The notes under the pieces were generated by a model. That model was given only the letters and a program-made list of their open reading frames with translations, did not search any database and was not told the origin of the DNA. The position numbers and the translations under genes are program-made. This document shows, one piece after another, positions 55,543 through 63,203 of a DNA stretch of 64,000 nt (positions within the stretch are counted from its first letter, which is position 1; each line of letters begins with the position of its first letter). This DNA comes from an uncultured Dokdonia sp. GTDB lineage: Bacteria > Bacteroidota > Bacteroidia > Flavobacteriales > Flavobacteriaceae. The stretch lies in NCBI RefSeq assembly GCF_947492535.1, contig NZ_CANLNH010000009.1, positions 1 through 64,000 of the forward strand, written 5' to 3'.

Positions 55543-56307
55543 ATGAAAAAGCTTTTTAAATTTTTTCTAAATGCCATTCCAAGGCCATTACTTATTCGGT
55601 TGAGTTATGTAATACGCCCTGTATTTGCATTATTTTTAAGAGGGTCACGTTATAAAGATCCTATTGATGGAAAAGGATTTCGAAAGTTTTTACCTTATGG
55701 ATATGTAACGCAACGCGAAAACATCTTATCCCCTTCTACCCTCTCTTTAGAGAGGCATCGCTTATTATGGCTTTGGCTTCAACGTGAAACTGACTTCTTT
55801 ACAAAACCGTCAAAAGTGCTTCATTTTGCACCAGAGCAAGCCTTTTATAAGCGTTTTCGAAAACTAAAACATCTAGACTACACAACAACAGATCTGAACT
55901 CACCACTGGCTGATGTAAAAGCCGATATTTGTAAGTTGCCTTTCGGCGAAAACCAATACGACATCATTTTCTGCAATCATGTATTAGAACATATACCTGA
56001 CGATACGAAAGCGATGCAAGAATTATATCGCGTACTGAAACCTGGCGGTATGGCCATTTTACAGATTCCTCAAGAATTAGATCGTGATGTTACCTTTGAA
56101 GATGACACCATTACGGATCCTATTGAACGCGCTAACATCTTTGGACAATATGATCATGTACGCGTATACGGAAGAGACTATTTTGACAAACTCAGAGGTA
56201 TTGGGTTTACCGTAGACGAGGTAGATTACACAACCATTTTATCTCCCAAAGAAGTAGACCTCTATAGACTCGCTCAAGGCGAAATTTTGCCTGTGTGTAG
56301 AAAATAA
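55543..56307 (+). CDS. SAM-dependent methyltransferase
   Basis: A 254-aa class I methyltransferase with a short amphipathic N-terminus (MKKLFKFFLNAIPRPLLIRL) and motifs LHFAPEQAFYKRF, YDIIFCNHVLEHIPDDTKAMQEL and LKPGGMAILQIP. The substrate is unknown. It lies 140 bp after map in an AT-rich gap and 25 bp before the NTF2-like gene, with which it may be co-transcribed. Confidence 0.85.
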   Translation: MKKLFKFFLNAIPRPLLIRLSYVIRPVFALFLRGSRYKDPIDGKGFRKFLPYGYVTQRENILSPSTLSLERHRLLWLWLQRETDFFTKPSKVLHFAPEQAFYKRFRKLKHLDYTTTDLNSPLADVKADICKLPFGENQYDIIFCNHVLEHIPDDTKAMQELYRVLKPGGMAILQIPQELDRDVTFEDDTITDPIERANIFGQYDHVRVYGRDYFDKLRGIGFTVDEVDYTTILSPKEVDLYRLAQGEILPVCRK

Positions 56308-56332
56308 GAAATTGTATATAAAAATATAGATC

Positions 56333-56839
56333 ATGAAACACCTATTCCTTTTATTGACCTTAGCAATCACAACAATGAATGCACAAAACACAACTGAAGC
56401 TATCCAAAAAGAAATAGATCAAACGGTATGGAAACCGTTTCAAAATGCCTTTGAGACACTTGATGGAGATGCCTTAAATGCGACGTATGCAGCTCAAGTA
56501 TTACGTGTCACACCTCAAGGTATTGATACAGAAAACGCCTTTAAGAAAGGAAATGCAGAACGTTTTGCTGCAAATCGCAAAAATGGAGATACGATTAGCT
56601 TAGACTTTTGGTTTGATAGTAGAAAAACGAATGAAACCACTTCGTATGAAGTAGGGTTTTATCGTATAGGGTTTACTTCAAAAGATGGAAAAACACAATA
56701 CAGTTATGGGCAATTTCACATTGTACTTGAAAAAATAAAAGGACAATGGAAAATCACGCAAGATTGGGATACAGCAACTATTGCAGGGAAACCTATTACA
56801 GCTAAAGAATTTGACAAAAAAGAAGCGTTGCGTTTTTAA
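56333..56839 (+). CDS. Secreted NTF2-like/DUF4440 protein
   Basis: A 168-aa protein with a signal peptide (HLFLLLTLAITTMNAQ) and an SnoaL/NTF2-like domain (WKPFQNAFETLDGDALNATYA, then FHIVLEKIKGQWKITQDWD). The family binds small ligands or acts as a variable isomerase; the function here is unknown. Its stop converges on apbE from the other strand, 2 bp apart. Confidence 0.85.
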   Translation: MKHLFLLLTLAITTMNAQNTTEAIQKEIDQTVWKPFQNAFETLDGDALNATYAAQVLRVTPQGIDTENAFKKGNAERFAANRKNGDTISLDFWFDSRKTNETTSYEVGFYRIGFTSKDGKTQYSYGQFHIVLEKIKGQWKITQDWDTATIAGKPITAKEFDKKEALRF

Positions 56840-56841
56840 AA

Positions 56842-57852
56842 TTACTCTGTCAATAATTGTTTAAAACCACCTGTTACGTATGTACCTGTTGAGTTTTCTC
56901 CATTAGAAAATACTAAATACGCATCTATATCTTTTTGCGCAGCTAGTAGTACTTTAGAACGCTCTAATCCCATGGCCATAAAAGCAGTAGCCCAGGCATC
57001 TGCTTCGGCACACGTAGAGGCAATTACATTGGCACTTAACACATTGCTTTTTTCGGCGCTTCCCGTCAATGGATTTATCGTATGAACATATTGTTTTCCC
57101 GTCAGAGCATCTATTCTGTTTTTACGGTAATTTCCAGATCCCGCCATCGATTTGTCATCCAATCGTAAAGCAACGGTAGCCACTCTATCTTCAGTAGAAG
57201 AATAAATACTCTCAACACCTACAGTCCATGATTTATCTTTCAGTTGATGCTTTCCTTGTGCTCGTATTTCTCCTCCCAACTCAATTAAGAAATCGCTAAG
57301 TCCTTGCTCTTGCATAAATACCGCTATTCGATCGATACCATATCCTTTGGCAATGGCATTAAAGTCAAAATATATCTCTGAATATTGTTTTTGTATGGTG
57401 CCTTTCGGCGAAAGGTTTACTTTATCAAATCCTACATATTGCATCATAGAATCTAAACGTACACTATCTATTATTGCTAGTGGTTTTGTGTCACCAAATC
57501 CATAAGCGTTACGCAAGCCTCCCACTGTTGGATCAAAATAACCGTTAGTCAATCTGTGTAGTTTTCGCGAAAGCGTAAATACATCTTTAAACATAGCGTC
57601 TACAACGATCGTACTATCTCCTCTATTAATTTTTGAAATATCACTGTCTGGAATATATGTACTCATAGACCTATTAACGACCTGAACGACGGAATCTATT
57701 CCTCTCTTAACTTGAGGCGATGTGTTTGCTTCTCCAAAATAAGTAACTGCATAGGTAGTCCCAAAAGCTTCGCCTTGGATTGTAATTTGACTTGGAATAT
57801 CAGATGTACAAGAGACAAGACATCCTATTAAAAGTATTATAAAATATTTCAT
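56842..57852 (-). CDS. apbE: FAD:protein FMN transferase
   Basis: A 336-aa ApbE lipoprotein (lipobox LIGCLVSC, Cys15) with GEAFGTTYAVTYFG, DPTVGGLRNAYGFGDTKP and a C-terminal HTINPLTGSAEKSNV...STCAEADAWATAFMAMG. It attaches FMN to Thr of proteins such as NqrB and NqrC in the Na+-pumping NADH dehydrogenase. The nqrF gene lies 5 kb away on the same strand, which supports that role. A TTTCGCGAAA palindrome lies in the coding sequence at 57563-57572. Confidence 0.94.
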   Translation of the reverse strand: MKYFIILLIGCLVSCTSDIPSQITIQGEAFGTTYAVTYFGEANTSPQVKRGIDSVVQVVNRSMSTYIPDSDISKINRGDSTIVVDAMFKDVFTLSRKLHRLTNGYFDPTVGGLRNAYGFGDTKPLAIIDSVRLDSMMQYVGFDKVNLSPKGTIQKQYSEIYFDFNAIAKGYGIDRIAVFMQEQGLSDFLIELGGEIRAQGKHQLKDKSWTVGVESIYSSTEDRVATVALRLDDKSMAGSGNYRKNRIDALTGKQYVHTINPLTGSAEKSNVLSANVIASTCAEADAWATAFMAMGLERSKVLLAAQKDIDAYLVFSNGENSTGTYVTGGFKQLLTE

Positions 57853-57907
57853 CGACTAAACGTTAATAAGCACATGCTTTTTTTATTACTACCTATTGTG
57901 GGTTTTA

Positions 57908-58270
57908 TTATACGATTTCTTGAAGACCATTATAAATCATGGTGTAAGGGACATCCTTTTCGGCAGGATGTTGGTAATTATCACCATGCCCTAATCCTAC
58001 GCCTGCATAAAAAGTACGCGCTTCAAACTTAAGTGCATGATTTTTCATTTTTTGCATAAAGGCCTCATCATACACATTTGCATTATCAGGATAGGTAATC
58101 GCTCTAACAATAACAAAGTGTAGTTTTTTATCTTTTAAGGCTACAAATTGCGGGTCTTTTTTAAGTTTTGAATTGACCCCCATAAACTCATACCCTTGTG
58201 CTTCTAGATCTTCCCCTACAATATTCATTGCAAGGTTATGTAACTCTTGTTCTGTAAGAAAAACTGCCAT
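57908..58270 (-). CDS. nqr-associated small protein (120 aa)
   Basis: A 120-aa soluble protein with LTEQELHNLAMNIVGEDLEAQGYEFMGVNSKLKKDPQFV and a C-terminal AGVGLGHGDNYQHPAEKDVPYTMIYNGLQE. Flavobacterial genomes usually carry this gene between nqrF and apbE, and it is often labelled by position as NqrF-related although it shares no domain with NqrF. It starts 37 bp before the start of a disrupted gene on the other strand. Its function is not known. Confidence 0.7.
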   Translation of the reverse strand: MAVFLTEQELHNLAMNIVGEDLEAQGYEFMGVNSKLKKDPQFVALKDKKLHFVIVRAITYPDNANVYDEAFMQKMKNHALKFEARTFYAGVGLGHGDNYQHPAEKDVPYTMIYNGLQEIV

Positions 58271-58365
58271 AGATACAAAGGTAAGACCTATCGATTAATT
58301 ATGCTTTAATTTTACACAAAAGAGCGCTTGTAACATTATAGAAATTTGGTATACTTATATTCTAT

Positions 58366-58786
58366 ATGCTCAAACTTTTCAAAAATATTTTACTTAGGGT
58401 TGTTGTCTATCCTTTTTGTGTATTCTTATTTATTTTAACCCGCTTTATGCATTAGGGAATCTATTACGTATTGAAATCTCTGCAAAATCAAACACTTCGT
58501 TGTGTTTTTTAATGTAACCATAGCGATGCTATGCTAAAATTAAGAAAACACTTGATTTTATTGAGCTTTCATCCCTCTTAACAAATCTCTAATGCATGAT
58601 TCGGGTTTAAGTTACCAATCCGTATCTGGAGATACCTATCATGCAAATTCTTTTCATGAAACAAGATCCGTTTTTTATGGGATTTTGGGTTTGCTTTTTA
58701 CCCCTGTATATCCTATTGTGGATCTTATTATTTTAGTAAAATCATTTTTTAAAAAGAAGAACAAGAAAGAAAGACATGTTATTTGA
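58366..58786 (+). pseudogene. Small membrane protein gene split by a 139-bp insertion
   Basis: ATG 58366 begins MLKLFKNILLRVVVYPFCVF then LFILTRFMH and then a stop supplied by the inserted element. At 58592 the reading frame resumes in frame as MHDSGLSYQSVSGDTYHANS, through FYGILGLLFTPVYPIVDLIILV, to 58786. Deleting 58453-58591 and one copy of the repeated atgcat rejoins a single 91-aa membrane protein. So the gene was intact before the insertion. Family unknown. It converges on the DUF4846 gene. Confidence 0.85.
58453..58591. mobile_element. 139-bp inverted-repeat insertion (MITE-like), copy B
   Basis: The ends are tagggaatctattac and, inverted, tagagatttgttaag, and both arms later contain aaaatcaa. 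The centre has accatagcgatgctatgct. A 6-bp direct repeat, atgcat, flanks it (58447-58452 and 58592-58597), which is a target duplication. No ORF is inside, so it must move with an enzyme supplied elsewhere. It shares plan and centre with 25005-25165. Confidence 0.8.
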
Positions 58787-59651
58787 ATCGTACCATTTCA
58801 AAACTAGAAAACGTATAGATTGGGGTTTCTAGTGATGTTTTTCCTTTCAGGTCATACCAAGGATTCATACTTGTCTCTGAAACGTTTTTAATGATATGTA
58901 CACTTTGTGCCGGTGTATTCCCCTGAAAAAACACATAACGGCGTTCTCCTTGGTTATTTTCAGCAATATCACCTACCATCATTACATGACCTGGAAAGCC
59001 TGGATAGATCAATAAATCGCCAATCATGACTTTAGATAAACTTGATACTTTTTTTAATTCTTGAGATAAAGAATACGTGCCTGCATAGGTATAAATAAGA
59101 TTGAGGTATTTATAAAAGTTTTCTTTGGAATGATTAGCCGTAGCTGTTTTTGAAAAAGTGACCTTGTTCCCATTAATTTTAGGGCGATATCCTTCTGCAT
59201 ATTTTGTCCAAGAACAATAATGCCCGCTTGTAAACTTAAAACCTATCTCGTTTTGCCTGTTGGTTTCCCATAAGTATTCTGACCGTAGTCGAATAAGTGC
59301 ATCAGCGCATTGTTGAAGTCCGTTGGAAGGAACTGGCACTTCTAATACACCTACATGACCATGCTGAAATATATAGGGATTCCCATCATAATTGATCACC
59401 TCGGCATCAACTTCTTTAAGTTGATAGTTTTGAATGTAGTTTGAAAATGTTCCTTCTTCAGGGATTACTCGTGTATATCCTTCAGGAATTTTTACGCGTG
59501 TTTTTATAGTCATCCCTTCTTTATTTACCAAAGAAGTTGGAGCTACATAGGCCGTTACTGCTCCTTTAACTACCTTTCCTTCTCTAGAAAAATTCAAGAA
59601 AGCGAAGATGCCAAGTCCTGCGATTATGATAAAGAGTATTCCTTTTTTCAT
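58779..59651 (-). CDS. DUF4846 domain-containing protein
   Basis: A 290-aa protein with an N-terminal membrane helix (GILFIIIAGLGIFAFLNF) and a DUF4846 domain: GYTRVIPEEGTFSNYIQNY, CADALIRLRSEYLWE, TSGHYCSWTKYAEGYRP and GHVMMVGDIAENNQGERRYVF. The family is exported and of unknown function. It lies between a disrupted gene and a small lanthipeptide-like gene, with which it shares the minus strand. Confidence 0.88.
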   Translation of the reverse strand: MKKGILFIIIAGLGIFAFLNFSREGKVVKGAVTAYVAPTSLVNKEGMTIKTRVKIPEGYTRVIPEEGTFSNYIQNYQLKEVDAEVINYDGNPYIFQHGHVGVLEVPVPSNGLQQCADALIRLRSEYLWETNRQNEIGFKFTSGHYCSWTKYAEGYRPKINGNKVTFSKTATANHSKENFYKYLNLIYTYAGTYSLSQELKKVSSLSKVMIGDLLIYPGFPGHVMMVGDIAENNQGERRYVFFQGNTPAQSVHIIKNVSETSMNPWYDLKGKTSLETPIYTFSSFEMVRFK

Positions 59652-59694
59652 TACTTATATAACTCTAGAAATCTCTATTTCTTATGTGAACAGG

Positions 59695-59718
59695 TATACG
59701 CTTTCGCGAAAGCGTATA
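59695..59718. repeat. TTTCGCGAAA palindrome family, best copy
   Basis: A 24-bp perfect palindrome centred on TTTCGCGAAA. The 10-bp core occurs at 2946, 27560, 31131, 35967, 37734, 41881, 43076, 45167, 48055, 52333, 57563 and 59702 (start positions). Most copies extend to ACGCTTTCGCGAAAGCGT or close to it. They lie in both intergenic and coding DNA. No copy was found from 2956 to 27559. Confidence 0.9.
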
Positions 59719-59726
59719 TAACAAAA

Positions 59727-59751
59727 AACCTTACATATTTTACGCAAGGTT
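59727..59751 (-). terminator. Terminator of the lanthipeptide-like gene
   Basis: On the minus strand aaccttgcgta pairs with tatgtaaggtt (two G-U pairs) and is followed by ttttgtt. It lies 24 bp after the peptide gene stop. Confidence 0.65.
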
Positions 59752-59774
59752 ACTTAATGTATTTTTTTAAGTTC

Positions 59775-59963
59775 CTACCCACAAAGTTTTGACGAAGGTA
59801 CAATAGACGTTAAGCATGTCCATGATGATGATGGAATTCCTCTTGTAGGTGCATTTGATTTATTTCCTCCTTCAATTTGTATCATATACGTACTGTTTAA
59901 TTTAGCAATTTTTGTTCTTCCTAATCCTAAAGAAAGTTCTGATGATTTGTCTAGTTTTTTCAT
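59775..59963 (-). CDS. Class I lanthipeptide-like precursor
   Basis: A 62-aa peptide. The leader contains LSLGLGRTKIAKLNS and ends IQIEGG, matching the 'LxLxKTKIAxLN...GG' leaders of class I lanthipeptide precursors of Bacteroidota (pinensin-like). The 29-residue core (NKSNAPTRGIPSSS then WTCLTSIVPSSKLCG) has two Cys, seven Ser and three Thr, enough for two thioether rings. No LanB, LanC or transporter gene is within the window. A terminator-like hairpin follows. A TPR-AraC regulator gene lies upstream on the same strand. It may depend on enzymes elsewhere in the genome. Confidence 0.75.
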   Translation of the reverse strand: MKKLDKSSELSLGLGRTKIAKLNSTYMIQIEGGNKSNAPTRGIPSSSWTCLTSIVPSSKLCG

Positions 59964-60087
59964 GACGGTTTAGTTTTTGGTTCGTTATAAATTTATATAG
60001 AATTATCATCTCATCTAAAGTCATTTAGACAACTGCATGTCTGCATTTATAAAAGCCGACTAACTTGTAAGTATTAACTGCTACTTA

Positions 60088-61806
60088 TCAAGTATTTATT
60101 TTTTCTATTTGTTTGATAAAATAGGAAGGATAAATACCATAAATTTTAAAAAACGTTTTGGAAAAAGATTCTGCCGTTTTAAAACCACATGTTTGGCCTA
60201 TTGCTTTTATAGTATATTTTCTAAATGTAGCATCTGACTTTAGTTTATTAAATGCATAGGCAACACGCAATTGTTTTATATATGTCGAGAAACTCGTTTT
60301 TTTATAATGATTGATCACCTTGGACAAATAACTATTATTAGTGCCAAAATTATCTGCTAGATTATGTAGTGTTAGCTTACCATTTATATACTCTTCATTT
60401 CTTTCAAAACGCTGTAATTTTTTTAAAATATCATCTATAGTATCTTGTGGTATTTCTATGGGTGTTTCTGCAGGTATTCCTCTTATCTGATTCTTATGTG
60501 ATTTTTCTTTTACCTTATCATCTTCTTTATTAATAATATCTAGAAATCTTTTTTTATAAAGATGTCTTTTCTTGTATTGAAAAATGGCCACTCCTAGTAT
60601 TAAAAATATACCTCCAAAGCCTATTACAATATATAATTTTGACTTTTTTTGATCATTCTTTAATTGGTTAATAAGTATATCACGGCCTTCTACCAATTTT
60701 GGTATTTCATATTTCTTTATAATTCCTTTATTTAGTATTCTATAATTTTTATCCAGAAAACTATCAACGGTAATTAATTTTTGAGTGTATTTTAATTCTT
60801 CTTCTATATTATTCTTATTCTTATAATATTTTATAATATGTTGATACCCGGACATATTCTCGGGGAGAATATCATTATTGATCTCAAAAAGACTATCTAC
60901 TTTTTTATAATAGGCAATAGCTTTATCTTCTTTTCCAGATTCTAAATTTGTTTTTCCTAAAAAATAATAACCTGTAGATAATAACCTTTTATTGGTTTTA
61001 CTATTAAAATTTGAGATTGCTTCTGACAACTGACTTTCTGCTTCCTTATAGTTACTCGAATAAGATTCAAGAATACCACTCAATAGTAAAAATCTATTAT
61101 AATTTGTACCTCCTCTAGTTGTATTTTCATCTATTAAGCCCAATCGCGTATATACTCTCGCAGAATCCAAAAAGTTTGTTTTTCTATATGAATTTGCCAA
61201 TGAGTGCAATACATCAAAATACATTTCTGGATTTTTCTCTTTAAAATTATTATCTACTACATATTTCCAACAATCTTTAATTAAAACAAGGGCTTCTTCA
61301 TTTTGGTCAATTTCGGTTTTTAAAATTCCAATAGCTTGATTTAATAAAAATCCTAAATATTCTTTATTAGTACCTTTATTATAGGCCGATGCTTTTAAAA
61401 AATTATCAAGAGCTAATTCAAATTGACCCTGTTTATAATAATAGGCTCCTTTGTCATAATAACCAGTCGTAGGAAAGTTTTTGTTTGTAAAGTCTATAGA
61501 AATATCAATAATCGTATCTAAAAGAGCGATCTTATTATTATCATTTGTTTCTAGTAATGTATTATAATAGTATCCGTTAACTAAGTACGTTGGCTCTTTA
61601 TCTTTTCTAGCTTTATTAAGGTATACACTAGCATATAACGTAGCCTGAATAGTATCTTTTTGAAAATAATGAGTCAAAAATCCTTTTCGTAATTCTTCAT
61701 AGGTTTTTTGATAAAGAGAATCTGAAATTGTTTGTCCATACATAAACGGCATCAAAAACATCCCTAAATATACTTGAAGAAAACAGGCTCTAATATATAT
61801 ATTCAT
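60088..61806 (-). CDS. TPR-membrane-AraC type transcriptional regulator
   Basis: A 572-aa protein with a signal-like N-terminus, TPR-like helices (residues about 90-350, for example YYKQGQFELALDNFLKASAY and EAESQLSEAI), one membrane helix near 385-407 (LYIVIGFGGIFLILGVAIF) and a C-terminal AraC helix-turn-helix (LADNFGTNNSYLSKVINHY...IGQTCGFKTAESFSKTFFKIYG). Such proteins sense envelope or extracellular signals and bind DNA at the membrane. It is next to the lanthipeptide-like gene on the same strand and divergent from the Cys-rich lipoprotein gene; regulation of either is plausible but inferred. Confidence 0.88.
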   Translation of the reverse strand: MNIYIRACFLQVYLGMFLMPFMYGQTISDSLYQKTYEELRKGFLTHYFQKDTIQATLYASVYLNKARKDKEPTYLVNGYYYNTLLETNDNNKIALLDTIIDISIDFTNKNFPTTGYYDKGAYYYKQGQFELALDNFLKASAYNKGTNKEYLGFLLNQAIGILKTEIDQNEEALVLIKDCWKYVVDNNFKEKNPEMYFDVLHSLANSYRKTNFLDSARVYTRLGLIDENTTRGGTNYNRFLLLSGILESYSSNYKEAESQLSEAISNFNSKTNKRLLSTGYYFLGKTNLESGKEDKAIAYYKKVDSLFEINNDILPENMSGYQHIIKYYKNKNNIEEELKYTQKLITVDSFLDKNYRILNKGIIKKYEIPKLVEGRDILINQLKNDQKKSKLYIVIGFGGIFLILGVAIFQYKKRHLYKKRFLDIINKEDDKVKEKSHKNQIRGIPAETPIEIPQDTIDDILKKLQRFERNEEYINGKLTLHNLADNFGTNNSYLSKVINHYKKTSFSTYIKQLRVAYAFNKLKSDATFRKYTIKAIGQTCGFKTAESFSKTFFKIYGIYPSYFIKQIEKINT

Positions 61807-61924
61807 TATATATCTATATAAAAAATGAAATGTATCACTGAAAATAGGACATTTAAAGGTAATTCTTTGCCGCTAGCTACGCAAATAAATAACTAGCTAA
61901 CAATCAGTTACATATGTCAAACAT

Positions 61925-61960
61925 AAAAGAGTCGTGTTTTATAAAACACGACTCTTTTTT
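61925..61960. terminator. Bidirectional hairpin terminator
   Basis: aaaagagtcgtgtttt pairs with aaaacacgactctttt around a minimal loop, with T-runs on both sides. It lies between the divergent regulator and lipoprotein genes, where no transcript end is otherwise expected, so a small unlisted transcript may end here. 61963-62239 shows no credible gene. Confidence 0.75.
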
Positions 61961-62239
61961 TATAAATGGCTCAGGTACAACACTTTGTTTATAGATAAAA
62001 AATAGAAACATTTGAAGTGTCAAAAACATGCATGTAAAGTTCTTATTAGTAACCCAATTACTATAGTTTATTATGAAAACCTCATTCTTTACTACAAGAA
62101 ATATTCTCTTTTAGTATCGTTGATTCTTATGAGTTGTAGTAATACTATTAATAGAACTAACCTTAGAAGAAACACAACATTTAAAATCTTATTTATTAAA
62201 TAACCAATAGAGACGATCTCTCTAAGTAAATCAAAAATC

Positions 62240-62890
62240 ATGAAAAATATCTTAACAACATTATCCGTAATTATTTTAAGTATCGTTTGCTTTTCTTGTG
62301 CAACAGATGATACAGAATCACATAGTGCTGCCCAAGATTTGGGTTCTGATGCTCGTTTTATAAGTTTTATGCAAGATCAATCGACAGTTTTAGACAATGT
62401 AAAAGACTTTAATGCATTCCAACCTTTTTTTGATAAAACGCATATAAGTGATGCAGATATTACTATTATATCAAGCCTATTAGGATATGACAGCAAAGCA
62501 CAATATGAGAGTCATTTAAATAAACAAAATGAGACTATCAAAGCACTTAATGAACAGTACGATTTAAGTAAATATACACAAGCACAATTAACCCAGTTTG
62601 CCTTAGATGCTCTAAATACTACTAAAAGAAATAGTGAAACCCCTGTAGATATAGACCCTATTGATGAACTAGAAAGATGCATAGTTCGTTGTCAAAGAGA
62701 ACTCTTCTTTTGTACTACTGACTCGGCCATACAATTCTTTAATGATACATCATTATGTGATATAAATCATGTAAATGATCCAGCTGCTTTAAGAATCTGT
62801 AAACTTACTGCTGAAATAGCCCATCTTGAGAGGCTAATTCAATGTCATACAACCGCTATAGAATGCTTAGAAGCTTGTGGAAATAATTAG
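62240..62890 (+). CDS. Cys-rich lipoprotein of unknown function
   Basis: A 216-aa lipoprotein (lipobox IVCFSC, Cys19). The mature part is helical, and the last 75 residues carry eight Cys in spaced pairs (CIVRC, CTTD, CDIN, CKLT, CHTT, CLEAC). This suggests a compact disulfide- or metal-stabilised helical hairpin. No family is recognised. It diverges from the TPR-AraC regulator gene. It has no signs of being part of the nqr operon. Confidence 0.75.
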   Translation: MKNILTTLSVIILSIVCFSCATDDTESHSAAQDLGSDARFISFMQDQSTVLDNVKDFNAFQPFFDKTHISDADITIISSLLGYDSKAQYESHLNKQNETIKALNEQYDLSKYTQAQLTQFALDALNTTKRNSETPVDIDPIDELERCIVRCQRELFFCTTDSAIQFFNDTSLCDINHVNDPAALRICKLTAEIAHLERLIQCHTTAIECLEACGNN

Positions 62891-63135
62891 AAGACTTTCA
62901 ATAACTATCATATTTCAAAAGGGTGATTTAGATTATTCGTAAAGTACCTTTTTGAAATATGTATTTATTCTCTTCTTTCCTATCATAGATGCTCTTTGTT
63001 TTTATACAATCTATAACAATGGGTAATAACATTACTTAAAGGCAAGTACACGAGGGATTTATACGAAACTTAATTTTAATTTCGAAGCAAGTCTCGAAGT
63101 AATAACAGTAACACCTTTGGAGGCGCCAATAAAAG
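62891..63135. other. Non-coding gap before the nqr terminator
   Basis: About 245 bp with no open frame of note. gtacctttttgaaatatgta lies near its left end and a possible hairpin around ttcgaagcaagtctcgaa near 63080. Nothing firm can be called. Confidence 0.4.
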
Positions 63136-63169
63136 TAAAAACCTCGACACAAAATTGCATCGAGGTTTT
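63136..63169 (-). terminator. Terminator of the nqr operon
   Basis: On the minus strand aaaacctcga pairs with tcgaggtttt around a 13-nt loop, followed by a T-rich run. It lies 35 bp after the nqrF stop. A further hairpin (attcccatttacgtgggaat, 63180-63199) lies between. Confidence 0.75.
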
Positions 63170-63203
63170 ATATGATAAGATTCCCATTTACGTGGGAATG
63201 AAA

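Noticed and set aside
62012-62203. 63-codon plus-strand open frame before the lipoprotein gene
   Set aside because: It contains a lipobox-like SLILMSC but the rest has no credible protein pattern and the start is poor; not enough support.
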